A DNA stretch of 44,545 nt. It comes from JBJYKD01 sp049310025 (GTDB lineage: Bacteria; Bacillota; Thermosediminibacteria; Thermosediminibacterales; Tepidanaerobacteraceae). Below, in pieces: positions 8,210 to 16,149 of the stretch; the first letter of the stretch is position 1; each line of letters begins with the position of its first letter. The translations under genes were made by a program, and so were the position numbers. The stretch covers positions 1-44,545 of the forward strand of contig NZ_JBJYKD010000027.1 of assembly GCF_049310025.1 (NCBI RefSeq). The letters run 5' to 3'. The notes beneath the pieces are model-generated. The model searched no databases. It was not told the DNA's origin and saw only the letters and a program-made list of their open reading frames with translations.

Positions 8210-9263
8210 AAATGTAAGGTATATAAATCATAAGTTGATAAAAAAATTCGGAGTAGATCTTTTTGAGAGAGAAGGAGTTCCTACAAATGATGCTCAAATA
8301 ATTGTCGACAACCTTGTAAAAGCCAATCTCCGCGGGGTCGATTCCCACGGGGTTAGTCGTATACCCATTTATATGAAGCGGTTAAAGCTTAAACTGGTTG
8401 AGCCAGTATGTAAGATAAAGTTTGAAAAAAAAGTAGGAAGCGTGGCAGTAATAAATGGTTGTAACAGTATGGGTGCAGTTGTGGGATATAATGCGATGAA
8501 ATATGCCATTAACGCTGCCAGAGAAAAAGGAATTTTTTTCATTGCAGTTAATAATTCCAATCACTTTGGCACCGCTGCATTCTATTCGATGATGGCTTTG
8601 GATTATGATATGATAGGATTTGCCACATCCAATGCTCCTTCAACAATGGCACCATGGGGAGGAATTAAGCCTTTTATTGGGACAAACCCCTTTTCATTTG
8701 CCATACCAGCAGGTAAGAGAATGCCAATCGTCATTGATATGGCCACCAGTGTTGTAGCGAGAGGGAAAATAATATTGGCAGAAAAGAATAACCAAAGGAT
8801 TCCTGAAGGTTGGGCAATTAATAAAGAAGGAGAAGTAACCACAGATGCAAAGGAAGCTCTAGAGGGTTCAGTGTTGCCCTTCGGCGGTCCTAAAGGGTAC
8901 GCTATATCGCTGTTAATCGACATATTATGTGGGATTTTGTCTGGTGCCGCCTATGGCCCTTATATAGGCAATCTATATGAAAATTTTGTTGAAGCCCAAA
9001 ATGTAGGGCATTGTTTTGCGGCTATAGATATCAGTAAATTTATAGATGTAGAAGTATTTAAATATCGCATTGATAAAATGATAGAAGAGATTAAAGACTC
9101 GCCTAAAGCAAAAAATGTTGAAGAAATATACCTGCCCGGAGAAATCGAGTATAGAACACAAAAAGAAAGACTTGAAAAAGGCATCCCGCTCACATTACCG
9201 GTAATTCAAGAACTAAAGGAATTAGGCAGGAGCTATAATGTAAATACAGAACTATTTGATTAA
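8196..9263 (+). CDS. Ldh2-family malate/lactate/2-hydroxyacid dehydrogenase
   Basis: This 355-aa enzyme belongs to the NAD(P)-dependent Ldh2/YlbC-type family (L-malate, L-sulfolactate, 2,3-diketogulonate and ureidoglycolate dehydrogenases). That family is unrelated to the Rossmann lactate dehydrogenases. Family hallmarks are LRGVDSHGVSR with the catalytic histidine (residues about 48-58), NNSNHFGTAAFYS, GTNPFSFAIPA and the glycine-rich FGGPKGYAISLLIDIL. Its start overlaps the aldolase-like gene by 14 bases, implying translational coupling and hence a shared pathway. It probably oxidises a 2-hydroxy acid to the 2-keto acid used by the aldolase, or the reverse. The substrate is inference. Confidence 0.92.
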   Translation: MESNENVRYINHKLIKKFGVDLFEREGVPTNDAQIIVDNLVKANLRGVDSHGVSRIPIYMKRLKLKLVEPVCKIKFEKKVGSVAVINGCNSMGAVVGYNAMKYAINAAREKGIFFIAVNNSNHFGTAAFYSMMALDYDMIGFATSNAPSTMAPWGGIKPFIGTNPFSFAIPAGKRMPIVIDMATSVVARGKIILAEKNNQRIPEGWAINKEGEVTTDAKEALEGSVLPFGGPKGYAISLLIDILCGILSGAAYGPYIGNLYENFVEAQNVGHCFAAIDISKFIDVEVFKYRIDKMIEEIKDSPKAKNVEEIYLPGEIEYRTQKERLEKGIPLTLPVIQELKELGRSYNVNTELFD

Positions 9264-9277
9264 GGGTGCTAAAGCAA

Positions 9278-9556
9278 ATGATTATAAAAATAAATTTATT
9301 TCCACCTTACTCAATTATAGTAAAACAAAAAAAGATAAATTTAGAAGTCAAGGGAACTTCGGCGAGTTTAAAAGATGTAATAAAAGAATTTATCAAAAAA
9401 TACCCTGAGGTTAAGGATTTGGTGCCATGTGTTGAGGATAGGGATAGAGTTTATGGAAATTTAGTTCCGGTAAGAAATGGCAAGGTAGTATTTCTGAATG
9501 AAGAAATATTTGAAAACGATGTAATAGATTTTTACGGTTCTCTAAGTGGAGGCTAA
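9278..9556 (+). CDS. MoaD/ThiS-family sulfur carrier next to aldehyde oxidoreductase
   Basis: This is a 92-aa beta-grasp protein ending in the Gly-Gly tail (SLSGG) that ThiS, MoaD and ubiquitin-like carriers need for thiocarboxylation. It lies directly upstream of the tungsten aldehyde oxidoreductase gene, and a MoaD-like gene beside aor is a recurrent arrangement. It therefore most likely supplies dithiolene sulfur for the pyranopterin (tungstopterin) cofactor of that enzyme. ATG 9278 is preferred over GTG 9266 because AAGGG at 9262-9266 suits it. No other cofactor-synthesis gene is present in the window. Confidence 0.82.
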   Translation: MIIKINLFPPYSIIVKQKKINLEVKGTSASLKDVIKEFIKKYPEVKDLVPCVEDRDRVYGNLVPVRNGKVVFLNEEIFENDVIDFYGSLSGG

Positions 9557-9582
9557 ATTTTTTGGAAGGGGATGTTAAGCTG

Positions 9583-11421
9583 ATGTATGGTTACTGGAAT
9601 AAAATAATAAGGATAAATTTGACCAACAAGACCTCCTCTTCAGAAAGTATTAAAGAAGAATTATGGAGAAAATACTTAGGTGGAAGCGGCCTTGGCGCAA
9701 AACTGCTTTATGACGAAATCAAGCCGGACACAGACCCCCTTGGGCCGGATAACAAGATATTCTTTTTAACAGGTCCCTTTTGTGGGACGAATATTCCTAC
9801 CTCGGGGAGGCATGCTGCCGTTACAAAATCACCGCTGACCGGGATTTTTGCAGAATCGGACGTCGGAGGTTCATGGGGATATGAACTAAAGAGAGCGGGA
9901 TATGATGGCATAATTATTGAAGGAAAAGCCGATAGCCCGGTTTACTTGTATATAGATGATTCAAAAATAGAGATAAAAGATGCTAGACATATATGGGGCA
10001 AAGATACTTATGAGACTGATGAATTATTAAAAAAAGAATTGTCACCAGATGTTCAGGTAATGAGCATAGGACCTGCTGGTGAAAATTTGGTAAAATTCGC
10101 TGCAATTATGACTGATGGTAAAGACGGTAGAGCCCTGGGCAGGTGCGGCATTGGAGCTGTAATGGGTTCAAAAAATCTAAAAGCTATTGCGGTTAAAGGG
10201 GCCAGAAGCGTTAGTGTATTCGATAGAGAGAGATTGAGTAAAACTATCAGGGATATAGCACCGGGAATAAAAGAAGCTACAGTTAATATGACAAAGTTTG
10301 GGACCAGCGGTGGGGTTATTGGTCATGAAAGTTACGGAAACTTCCCCTTGGGTAATTGGAAAGTTGGACGTTGGCCGGAGGGAGCTGAAAAAATTTCCGG
10401 CCAAAAAATGGCAGAAACCATTCTAGTTAAAAATTACCGTTGTAAAGGATGTATAATAGGATGCGGACGGGTGGTGAAAATTGAAGAAGGACCTTACAAA
10501 GGAGTTGATGGGGCCGGACCTGAATATGAGACCATTGGTACTCTAGGCGGTTTATGCCTTATAGATAATCTTGAAGCCATAGCTTATGCTAATGAACTTT
10601 GCAACCGTTATGGCATGGATACTATAACCACTGGTGGTGTTATAGCCTTTGCAATGGAGCTTTATGAGAGGGGAATAATAACAAAACAGGATACTGATGG
10701 GCTGGATGTAAAATTTGGCAATGCCGAAGCAATGGTGGAATTGGTAAAAATGATAGCAGAAAGGCGTGGTATAGGTAAAATTTTAGCTGAAGGGGTTAGA
10801 CAGGCTGCAAGAGAAATTGGTGGGCTTGCCGGAGAGTATGCATTACATGTTAAGGGGCTAGAACCTCCTGCACATGATCCCAGAGCGTATAATGGAGTTG
10901 CTCTTTCATATGCTACATCAAATAGGGGAGCATGTCACTTGGCAGGATTTACCCATGGTTTTGAGAGAGTGTTTGCTATGCCAGAATTGGGATACGACAA
11001 ACCCCATGATAGGCTTTTAATTGAGGGAAAAGCCGAGTTTGTGGCAAAGATGCAAAATCTTATGGGTGTTTTCGATTCAATAAAACTTTGTAAATTCATG
11101 TTACAAGGAGGTTTAAGAATAAGTACAATAGTTGAATGGATAAAATCTGTAATAGGTTGGGAAGATTATTCCTTTGAAGAGTTAATGATTACGGGGGAGA
11201 GAATTTTCAATATAAAAAGGATGTTTAATGTAAAATGCGGTATTTCCAGAAAAGAAGATACACTCCCAATGCGATTCCTTACATTAAAGAGAAAAGGTCC
11301 CGGCATTATGGTAAATTTGCCCCATTTAGGTAAAATGCTAAGCGATTATTATGAGTATCGCGGTTGGAGTGAAGAAGGAATTCCAGAAGAGTCTAAACTC
11401 AAAGAATTAGATTTAATATAA
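9583..11421 (+). CDS. aor: Aldehyde:ferredoxin oxidoreductase (tungsten-dependent)
   Basis: This enzyme oxidises an aldehyde to the carboxylic acid with ferredoxin as acceptor, using a tungstopterin cofactor and one 4Fe-4S cluster. The start ATG 9583 gives 612 aa beginning MYGYWNKI, as is usual in the family, with AAGGGG upstream; an earlier TTG at 9562 is less likely. The cluster ligands are clear: C287, C290 and C294 in CKGCIIGC plus C503 in IKLCKF. These positions nearly match the archaeal prototype. The pterin-binding YGMDTITTGG segment and a second one near HDPRAYNG are also seen. Position between the keto-acid enzymes and an alcohol dehydrogenase suggests it removes an aldehyde produced by cleavage or decarboxylation. 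It implies strictly anaerobic, tungsten-using metabolism. Confidence 0.96.
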   Translation: MYGYWNKIIRINLTNKTSSSESIKEELWRKYLGGSGLGAKLLYDEIKPDTDPLGPDNKIFFLTGPFCGTNIPTSGRHAAVTKSPLTGIFAESDVGGSWGYELKRAGYDGIIIEGKADSPVYLYIDDSKIEIKDARHIWGKDTYETDELLKKELSPDVQVMSIGPAGENLVKFAAIMTDGKDGRALGRCGIGAVMGSKNLKAIAVKGARSVSVFDRERLSKTIRDIAPGIKEATVNMTKFGTSGGVIGHESYGNFPLGNWKVGRWPEGAEKISGQKMAETILVKNYRCKGCIIGCGRVVKIEEGPYKGVDGAGPEYETIGTLGGLCLIDNLEAIAYANELCNRYGMDTITTGGVIAFAMELYERGIITKQDTDGLDVKFGNAEAMVELVKMIAERRGIGKILAEGVRQAAREIGGLAGEYALHVKGLEPPAHDPRAYNGVALSYATSNRGACHLAGFTHGFERVFAMPELGYDKPHDRLLIEGKAEFVAKMQNLMGVFDSIKLCKFMLQGGLRISTIVEWIKSVIGWEDYSFEELMITGERIFNIKRMFNVKCGISRKEDTLPMRFLTLKRKGPGIMVNLPHLGKMLSDYYEYRGWSEEGIPEESKLKELDLI

Positions 11422-11451
11422 ATAATAATTAATTTTAGGGGGTTTTCGAAT

Positions 11452-12615
11452 ATGGATTTAAAGGTATATAAAATGCCTACTGAAATTATAATGGGAAGAG
11501 GCGCTTCAGGAAAGGTAGGCGAAAAAGTAAAAGAGTTAAATGCAAAAAAAGCTTTTGTAGTCACAGATAAAGGTGTTATTAATGCAGGTTTATTAAACGG
11601 TATTGTAGAATCATTAAAAAGAGAAAATATAGAATACGTATTGTTTGATGAAGTAGAATCCGATCCAGGCATTGATATGATTGAAAGAGCAACAGAGATT
11701 GCAAAAAAGTCAGGTTGTGAAATAACCATAGGTGTCGGCGGCGGGAGTTCCATGGATTCTGCAAAAGCTGTAGCTGCAATGGTTACAAATGAAGGAAAGA
11801 TTTTCGATTATATCGGGATAGGAAAAATTAAAAAACCTGCATTGCCCATCATTGCTATACCCACTACAGCGGGTACCGGGAGTGAAGCTACTTACTGGTC
11901 AGTATTAACTGATAAAAAAACAAAATTTAAAACCGGTGTAGGAAGCTGGTACCTGATGCCCACAGTGGCAATAATTGATCCTCTTCTGACTAAGTCAGTA
12001 CCACCTAAGGTGACTGCATTTACTGGTATGGATGCGTTAACCCATGCCATGGAATCTTACGTCTGCAAAGCGACACAGCCCATCTCCGAGGCCCTGGCGT
12101 TACATTCGATGAAGTTAATAGCTCGTAGCTTGAGAAAAGCAGTGGCAAACGGTGATGATCTTGATGCAAGAGAAGATATGATTATGGCGAGCAATATAGC
12201 AGCTTTGGCTTTTAACGTTACAAGGTTAGGTCTTGCCCATGCATTTGCATCACCGCTAGGTGCTCATTTCAACATACCGCACGGCCTGGCGAATGCCATT
12301 GTTCTACCGCATGTAATGGAATTTAATGTTATGGCTGTGCCTGAAAAATTTGCTGAAATAGCTACAATTTTTGAAGAAAATATTGCTGGCCTTTCGAGGA
12401 TGGAAGCGGGGATGAAAGCTGTAGAGGCCATTAAAAAATTGATGAGAGACATAGGTATAGTAGAGGGTTTAAAGGATTTTGGCGTGAAAGAAGAAGATTT
12501 AAAACCGATTGCGGAAGAAGCCTATACCAGCGGAAATGTGGCAGTAAATCCAAGGAAGTCTACTGTAAACGACCTTATAAAAATACTTGAAAAGGCTATG
12601 AATGGTTTGAAATAA
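11452..12615 (+). CDS. Iron-containing alcohol dehydrogenase
   Basis: This is a group III (Fe-dependent) alcohol dehydrogenase of 387 aa. The NAD(P)-binding GGGSSMDSAK motif lies at residues 96-105. The four metal ligands can be read as D194, H198, H263 and H277 within MDALTHAMESY, LAHAFASP and IPHGLANA. GGGGG before ATG 11452 is the ribosome binding site, 30 bases after aor. The family covers ethanol, 1,3-propanediol, lactaldehyde and 4-hydroxybutyrate dehydrogenases. Here it probably reduces the same aldehyde that AOR oxidises, balancing redox, or oxidises a hydroxy acid. Confidence 0.94.
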   Translation: MDLKVYKMPTEIIMGRGASGKVGEKVKELNAKKAFVVTDKGVINAGLLNGIVESLKRENIEYVLFDEVESDPGIDMIERATEIAKKSGCEITIGVGGGSSMDSAKAVAAMVTNEGKIFDYIGIGKIKKPALPIIAIPTTAGTGSEATYWSVLTDKKTKFKTGVGSWYLMPTVAIIDPLLTKSVPPKVTAFTGMDALTHAMESYVCKATQPISEALALHSMKLIARSLRKAVANGDDLDAREDMIMASNIAALAFNVTRLGLAHAFASPLGAHFNIPHGLANAIVLPHVMEFNVMAVPEKFAEIATIFEENIAGLSRMEAGMKAVEAIKKLMRDIGIVEGLKDFGVKEEDLKPIAEEAYTSGNVAVNPRKSTVNDLIKILEKAMNGLK

Positions 12616-12640
12616 TATTGAAGAAAGAAGGTTATAAAAC

Positions 12641-13627
12641 ATGAAACCAAAAGTTTATGTTACAAGGATTATCCCCGAAGAGGGCCTAAACATCATACGG
12701 GAAATTGCCGATATCAAGGTTTGGCAAGAAGAATTGCCACCTCCAAGGGAAGTTTTAATGAAAGAAATTGAAGAAGTTGACGGTTTATTGTCGCTTCTTA
12801 CTGACAAAATTGATGCAGAATTAATGGATAGGGCAAAAAATTTAAAAATTGTAAGTAATTATGCGGTAGGATTTGATAATATCGACTTAGAAGCAGCTAC
12901 AAAGCGAGGTATAATGGCGACAAACACTCCCGGAGTTTTGACAGAGACCACCGCGGATTTGGCTTTTGCCCTCTTAATGGCCACTGCCAGGAGAATTGTA
13001 GAAGGAGACAAATTTGTGAGAGCTGGCAAGTGGAAAACGTGGGGGCCAATGCTGATGCTGGGGCAGGATATACATGGTGCCACTCTGGGGCTGGTAGGCT
13101 TAGGCAGAATCGGATATGCTATGGCAAAAAGGGCAAAAGGATTCGACATGAAGGTTATGTATTATGATCTGGTGAGAAACGAAAAAGCCGAACAAGAATT
13201 AGGATTGGAGTTTGTAAATCTTGAAGAACTAATGAAAGAATCGGATTTTGTAAGTGTACACGTCCCACTGACCCCACAAACAAGACATCTCATCAATAAA
13301 AAGACCTTAAATCTTATGAAGAAGAACGCCATTCTGGTTAATACCTCAAGAGGGCCCATAGTGGATGAAGAAGCACTTTATGAGGCGCTTGTAAACAATA
13401 GAATTGCGGGAGCGGGCCTGGATGTGATGGACCCTGAACCGCCCAGTATGGATAATCCGTTGCTAAAACTTGACAATGTAATACTGTTGCCACACATAGC
13501 CAGCGCCAGCGTAACCACAAGGACAAAGATGGCTACTATGGCCGCCGAAAATTTGGTTGCGGGGTTAAAAGGAGAGATACCACCAAATTTGTTGAATGAA
13601 GAAGTGTTAAAAAATAGAAAACAGTAA
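12641..13627 (+). CDS. D-isomer-specific 2-hydroxyacid dehydrogenase (glyoxylate/hydroxypyruvate reductase-like)
   Basis: This is a 328-aa member of the D-2-hydroxyacid dehydrogenase family. The NAD-binding GLVGLGRIG motif lies near residue 150. The catalytic Arg is in NTSRGPIVDE, the Glu in DVMDPEPP, and the His in LPHIASAS, so the active site is complete. It most resembles glyoxylate/hydroxypyruvate reductases (GyaR type) in layout. It is the last gene of the catabolic run and ends at a strong shared terminator. In the pathway it may reduce glyoxylate, hydroxypyruvate or another 2-keto acid released by the aldolase-like enzyme; that role is inferred from context. Confidence 0.93.
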   Translation: MKPKVYVTRIIPEEGLNIIREIADIKVWQEELPPPREVLMKEIEEVDGLLSLLTDKIDAELMDRAKNLKIVSNYAVGFDNIDLEAATKRGIMATNTPGVLTETTADLAFALLMATARRIVEGDKFVRAGKWKTWGPMLMLGQDIHGATLGLVGLGRIGYAMAKRAKGFDMKVMYYDLVRNEKAEQELGLEFVNLEELMKESDFVSVHVPLTPQTRHLINKKTLNLMKKNAILVNTSRGPIVDEEALYEALVNNRIAGAGLDVMDPEPPSMDNPLLKLDNVILLPHIASASVTTRTKMATMAAENLVAGLKGEIPPNLLNEEVLKNRKQ

Positions 13628-13635
13628 AGAATGAT

Positions 13636-13672
13636 AAGTATAAAGTCTGGTATTCATCCAGACTTTATACTT
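13636..13672. terminator. Bidirectional intrinsic terminator between convergent genes
   Basis: A perfect 15-bp inverted repeat (13636-13650 with 13658-13672, loop TATTCAT) lies in the 54 bases between the stop codons of the hydroxyacid dehydrogenase (+) and the CdaR-type regulator (-). A/T-rich flanks follow it on both sides. It can terminate transcription from both directions. Confidence 0.88.
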
Positions 13673-13681
13673 TATTTAAAA

Positions 13682-14938
13682 TCAATTTATTTGTTTTAAT
13701 ACATTAATTAATAGACCGATTGTTAAGTCAATGGCATCACTAAAGATCCGTGGATCTCGGTTAGTAAGACTATAAATTTTATCAAGCCTGTACAGTAAAG
13801 TATTTCGATGAATATAAAGTTCTCTTGAAGCTTTACTGACATTAAGGTTGCATTCGAAAAACTTAAATAATGTTTCTTTTAATGTAGGGTCTAACAGGTC
13901 GTTTAAATTATGATTTACTCCTAAATATTTTTCCATAAATTTGTTACAAATTTCTTTAGGAATACTGTCTATTAAAAGGTATAAACCCAAATTATCAATA
14001 TAAAACACGTTGGTTTTTTGAGAATTAATATAAATTCCCGAATTATTTATAACTTTCCCGATTTGAATTGCTTTTATAGCTTCTTTAAATGACTTTGTCA
14101 ACTCTCTAACCGAAGGATAATTAGATCCAATGCCAGCATATATTTCAACGCTAGACTTTATTTTTATTTCTCTAATAATGTTTTCACAGGAGCGGATAAT
14201 TTGTTTTACTTCATGTTTGTAGTTTTTGGAATTTTTTAAGGCAAAAAGGATAGCAAAATTATTATTGCTGAGAGTTACGATAATATCATGCTGGTTATTA
14301 ATATATTTTTGAATAATGTTCTCAAACTTTTTATTTAGAGATTGGTCAAATTGACCGGAATATGCAGATATATTAGTTTTATCTTCAGTTTTTTCATTAT
14401 TAGTTACTTTTTCTTTAAAACTATCGATTTCAAAAACAGCGCATACCCGGGGTATGGTTAGATCAAATCCCAAGACCTTTCCGCGCATAATAATTTGCTC
14501 ATCATCGGTATTATAGAAGTTTTCATGCAGTAGATCATATAAAAAACGCTCTTTTGCACTTAATTCCATGTGTATTTGTTGTATCAGAAAGGTTTGATGT
14601 AGCATTAATTCTACCATAGCTTTAACTACTTCACCAAATTGTCTAACTATTACTGGTTCTCCAGTTATGCCTACTACCCCAACTATTTTATCATTAAAGG
14701 AAATTGGAAGATTTACCCCAGGCTTAATCCCTTCAGAAAATTTTGCATTCTCTTCAGTTATCTCTATGCTCTTGCCTGTCTTAATAACTTCTTCAGCACC
14801 TTTATGGTAAGAATTTACCCTTTTTGGATTTGTACTTGCAATAATAATTCCCATATTATTCATGATATTGATGTCATATCCAATTATTTGTTTTATTTTT
14901 TCAACTATATCGGTTGCTAAGGAAGATGTTAAAATCAT
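13682..14938 (-). CDS. cdaR: CdaR-type transcriptional regulator (sugar-diacid recognition family)
   Basis: This is a 418-aa regulator with an N-terminal sugar-diacid recognition domain (residues about 1-135, starting LTSSLATDIVEKI and including PISFNDKIVGVVGITGEP). A degenerate GGDEF-like middle domain (YAGIGSNYPSVRELTKSFKEA) follows, and a C-terminal PucR-type helix-turn-helix (NVSKASRELYIHRNTLLYRLDKI) ends it. The start is ATG at 14938, which has GGAGGAG at the right distance and begins where the family begins; the frame is open to 15016. It is convergent with the TRAP/AOR gene run and most likely activates it in response to the imported acid. A TTATGTTAA dyad about 90 bases upstream may be its operator. 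Confidence 0.92.
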   Translation of the reverse strand: MILTSSLATDIVEKIKQIIGYDINIMNNMGIIIASTNPKRVNSYHKGAEEVIKTGKSIEITEENAKFSEGIKPGVNLPISFNDKIVGVVGITGEPVIVRQFGEVVKAMVELMLHQTFLIQQIHMELSAKERFLYDLLHENFYNTDDEQIIMRGKVLGFDLTIPRVCAVFEIDSFKEKVTNNEKTEDKTNISAYSGQFDQSLNKKFENIIQKYINNQHDIIVTLSNNNFAILFALKNSKNYKHEVKQIIRSCENIIREIKIKSSVEIYAGIGSNYPSVRELTKSFKEAIKAIQIGKVINNSGIYINSQKTNVFYIDNLGLYLLIDSIPKEICNKFMEKYLGVNHNLNDLLDPTLKETLFKFFECNLNVSKASRELYIHRNTLLYRLDKIYSLTNRDPRIFSDAIDLTIGLLINVLKQIN

Positions 14939-15028
14939 ATAATCTCCTCCTTGTAAATTCCAGACTTTGACTTTCGTGTAGGGGTTCATAGAAAAATGTG
15001 CTTTTTGTAGGAGCAATATTTTTTTATT

Positions 15029-15055
15029 TTATGTTAACTTGGGGTCTTAACATAA
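15029..15055. promoter_or_regulatory. TTATGTTAA inverted repeat upstream of cdaR
   Basis: TTATGTTAA (15029-15037) and TTAACATAA (15047-15055) form a perfect 9-bp dyad with a 9-base spacer, 91 bases upstream of the cdaR start. One helical turn plus between half-sites is suitable for a dimeric regulator, so this is a candidate operator for CdaR autoregulation. It could equally belong to the promoter of the decayed gene on its other side. No U-tract makes a terminator role clear. Confidence 0.5.
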
Positions 15056-15134
15056 TAGCGCTGCTCTCAAGAATTAATGACAACAGATTTGTTTTTATAT
15101 AATTTCTATAAAGCCTGATAAAATCCTGTTTTTT

Positions 15135-15293
15135 ATGTATAAGATTATATTGACAAATTGCACAAATACCCTGCACGAGAGATTTGCAAAATACGGAACG
15201 GAATTTGTTGCAGGAGTGGGTTCGCTCTATGATGGGATAGCGGGTTTGAAAAGGTCCTATGATGAAGCCGTCAAGGCCATTGTTAATATATAG
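15135..15293 (+). pseudogene. Remnant of a second CdaR/PucR-type regulator
   Basis: A 52-codon stretch on the plus strand reads like the end of the GGDEF-like middle domain of CdaR-type regulators: residues FVAGVGSLYDGIAGLKRSYDEAVKAI. The intact neighbour has YAGIGSNYPSVRELTKSFKEAIKAI at the equivalent place. The helix-turn-helix domain and the N-terminal sensor are missing and the frame stops at once, so this is a fragment. Its orientation is opposite to the intact cdaR and the sequences are too different for a recent duplicate; it is probably what is left of another regulator. Confidence 0.7.
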
Positions 15294-15303
15294 TCAATTA
15301 ATG

Positions 15304-15331
15304 TTGAATAATTATGAAATTTAACTATAAT
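15304..15331 (+). promoter_or_regulatory. Sigma-A-type promoter for the MNT gene
   Basis: TTGAAT (15304-15309) and a perfect TATAAT (15326-15331) are separated by 16 bp, 32 bases before the ATG of the nucleotidyltransferase gene. This supports independent expression of that gene inside an otherwise decayed region. Confidence 0.6.
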
Positions 15332-15363
15332 ATAAGTAAGACATTAATTATGGGGTAGATACC

Positions 15364-15789
15364 ATGCCGCTTGAATTAATTACGATTGATCTTGAAAAAT
15401 TAAAGATCCATATATCCTCAAAATTAATGGGGTTTCCTGAAATACAGGGTGCTTATTTATTTGGCTCTTGCTTGGAAAAAATGAGGCCCGATAGCGATAT
15501 AGATCTCGGGATTATTTTTGTAGAAAGTCCAAGACAAAAAGTAGATTTACTGATTGAAAAAGTATACTCCTTACTAGGTCGTTTCGATGGTCATCCCTTT
15601 GATATAGTTTCGGTACGTGATGTTAATATTATATTGGCTTTTAAAATTTTTCGCCATGGCATACCCGTATATATTTCTGACAATGATAAAGTTACCGATC
15701 TAATTGAACAGATTAGCAGAAAACATTCCGATATATATCCTCGTTACAGAAGAGCACTGGAGATTGTAAGCGGGATGAGGAGTGAGTAG
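15364..15789 (+). CDS. mntA: MNT-domain nucleotidyltransferase (MntA-like antitoxin), HEPN partner lost
   Basis: This is a 141-aa minimal nucleotidyltransferase with the core motif LFGSCLEKMRPDSDIDLG, i.e. the Gly-Ser and paired aspartates that bind metal and ATP. Proteins of this size normally form a toxin-antitoxin pair with a HEPN RNase encoded just downstream; the MNT protein AMPylates and silences the toxin. Here the following frame begins like a HEPN gene but is cut after about ten codons. The gene is thus an intact antitoxin-like gene without its toxin. It has its own promoter. Function as an antitoxin is inference from the family. Confidence 0.88.
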   Translation: MPLELITIDLEKLKIHISSKLMGFPEIQGAYLFGSCLEKMRPDSDIDLGIIFVESPRQKVDLLIEKVYSLLGRFDGHPFDIVSVRDVNIILAFKIFRHGIPVYISDNDKVTDLIEQISRKHSDIYPRYRRALEIVSGMRSE

Positions 15790-15790
15790 C

Positions 15791-15868
15791 TTGACCGTTG
15801 ATGTTGAAAGAGCCGTTCTATCCCCATTCTTCATCCAGAAGCCACCAATATGGCACCCACGGCTATAA
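15791..15868 (+). pseudogene. Truncated HEPN-toxin stub after the first MNT gene
   Basis: A TTG at 15791, one base after the MNT stop codon and preceded by a good GAGGAG site within the MNT gene, opens a short frame starting (M)TVDVERAVL. This is how HEPN (DUF86-type) toxins commonly begin, in the right place and frame arrangement for an MNT-HEPN pair. After about ten residues the sequence becomes unrelated, where it runs into the EamA remnant on the other strand. I read it as the 5' end of a deleted toxin gene. Ten residues is little evidence, so identity rests mainly on position. Confidence 0.5.
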
Positions 15869-16092
15869 GCCCAGCGCCTAACCGTTCACAGGACTTACCT
15901 TTTCTCCCGGGAAAACCGCCGCCAGAATGGTCAAAGACTAAGTGAGCTTATCAATAGGTGCAACCCGGGCCACTTCGACGAATTTTAATGCGAGAATTTA
16001 AGGCCAGAAAATAAAACAGCCATGAAGAAGCACCGGCAATTCCACTTAAGATAATATATATAAAAGTTTTTCTATCGGCTATCACAAAGGTA
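15831..16092 (-). pseudogene. C-terminal remnant of an EamA/DMT-family transporter, frameshifted
   Basis: On the minus strand three consecutive pieces in different frames read as the last part of an EamA (drug/metabolite) transporter. They are LSGIAGASSWLFYFLAL, then VARVAPIDKL...LAAVFPGEKVSPVN, then RLGAGLIAVGAILVASG followed by a stop at 15831-15833. The order and spacing match the family's final helices (ASRVAPIDK, LGEK and LGA.LI..G are typical). At least two frameshifts and two in-frame stops interrupt it, and the N-terminal part is absent. It is a dead gene fragment. Confidence 0.75.
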
Positions 16093-16149
16093 TTTTATTG
16101 AGATTCCCCTGAAAAAAGACACCGTATACCAGGAAATAGCCATTATTGG

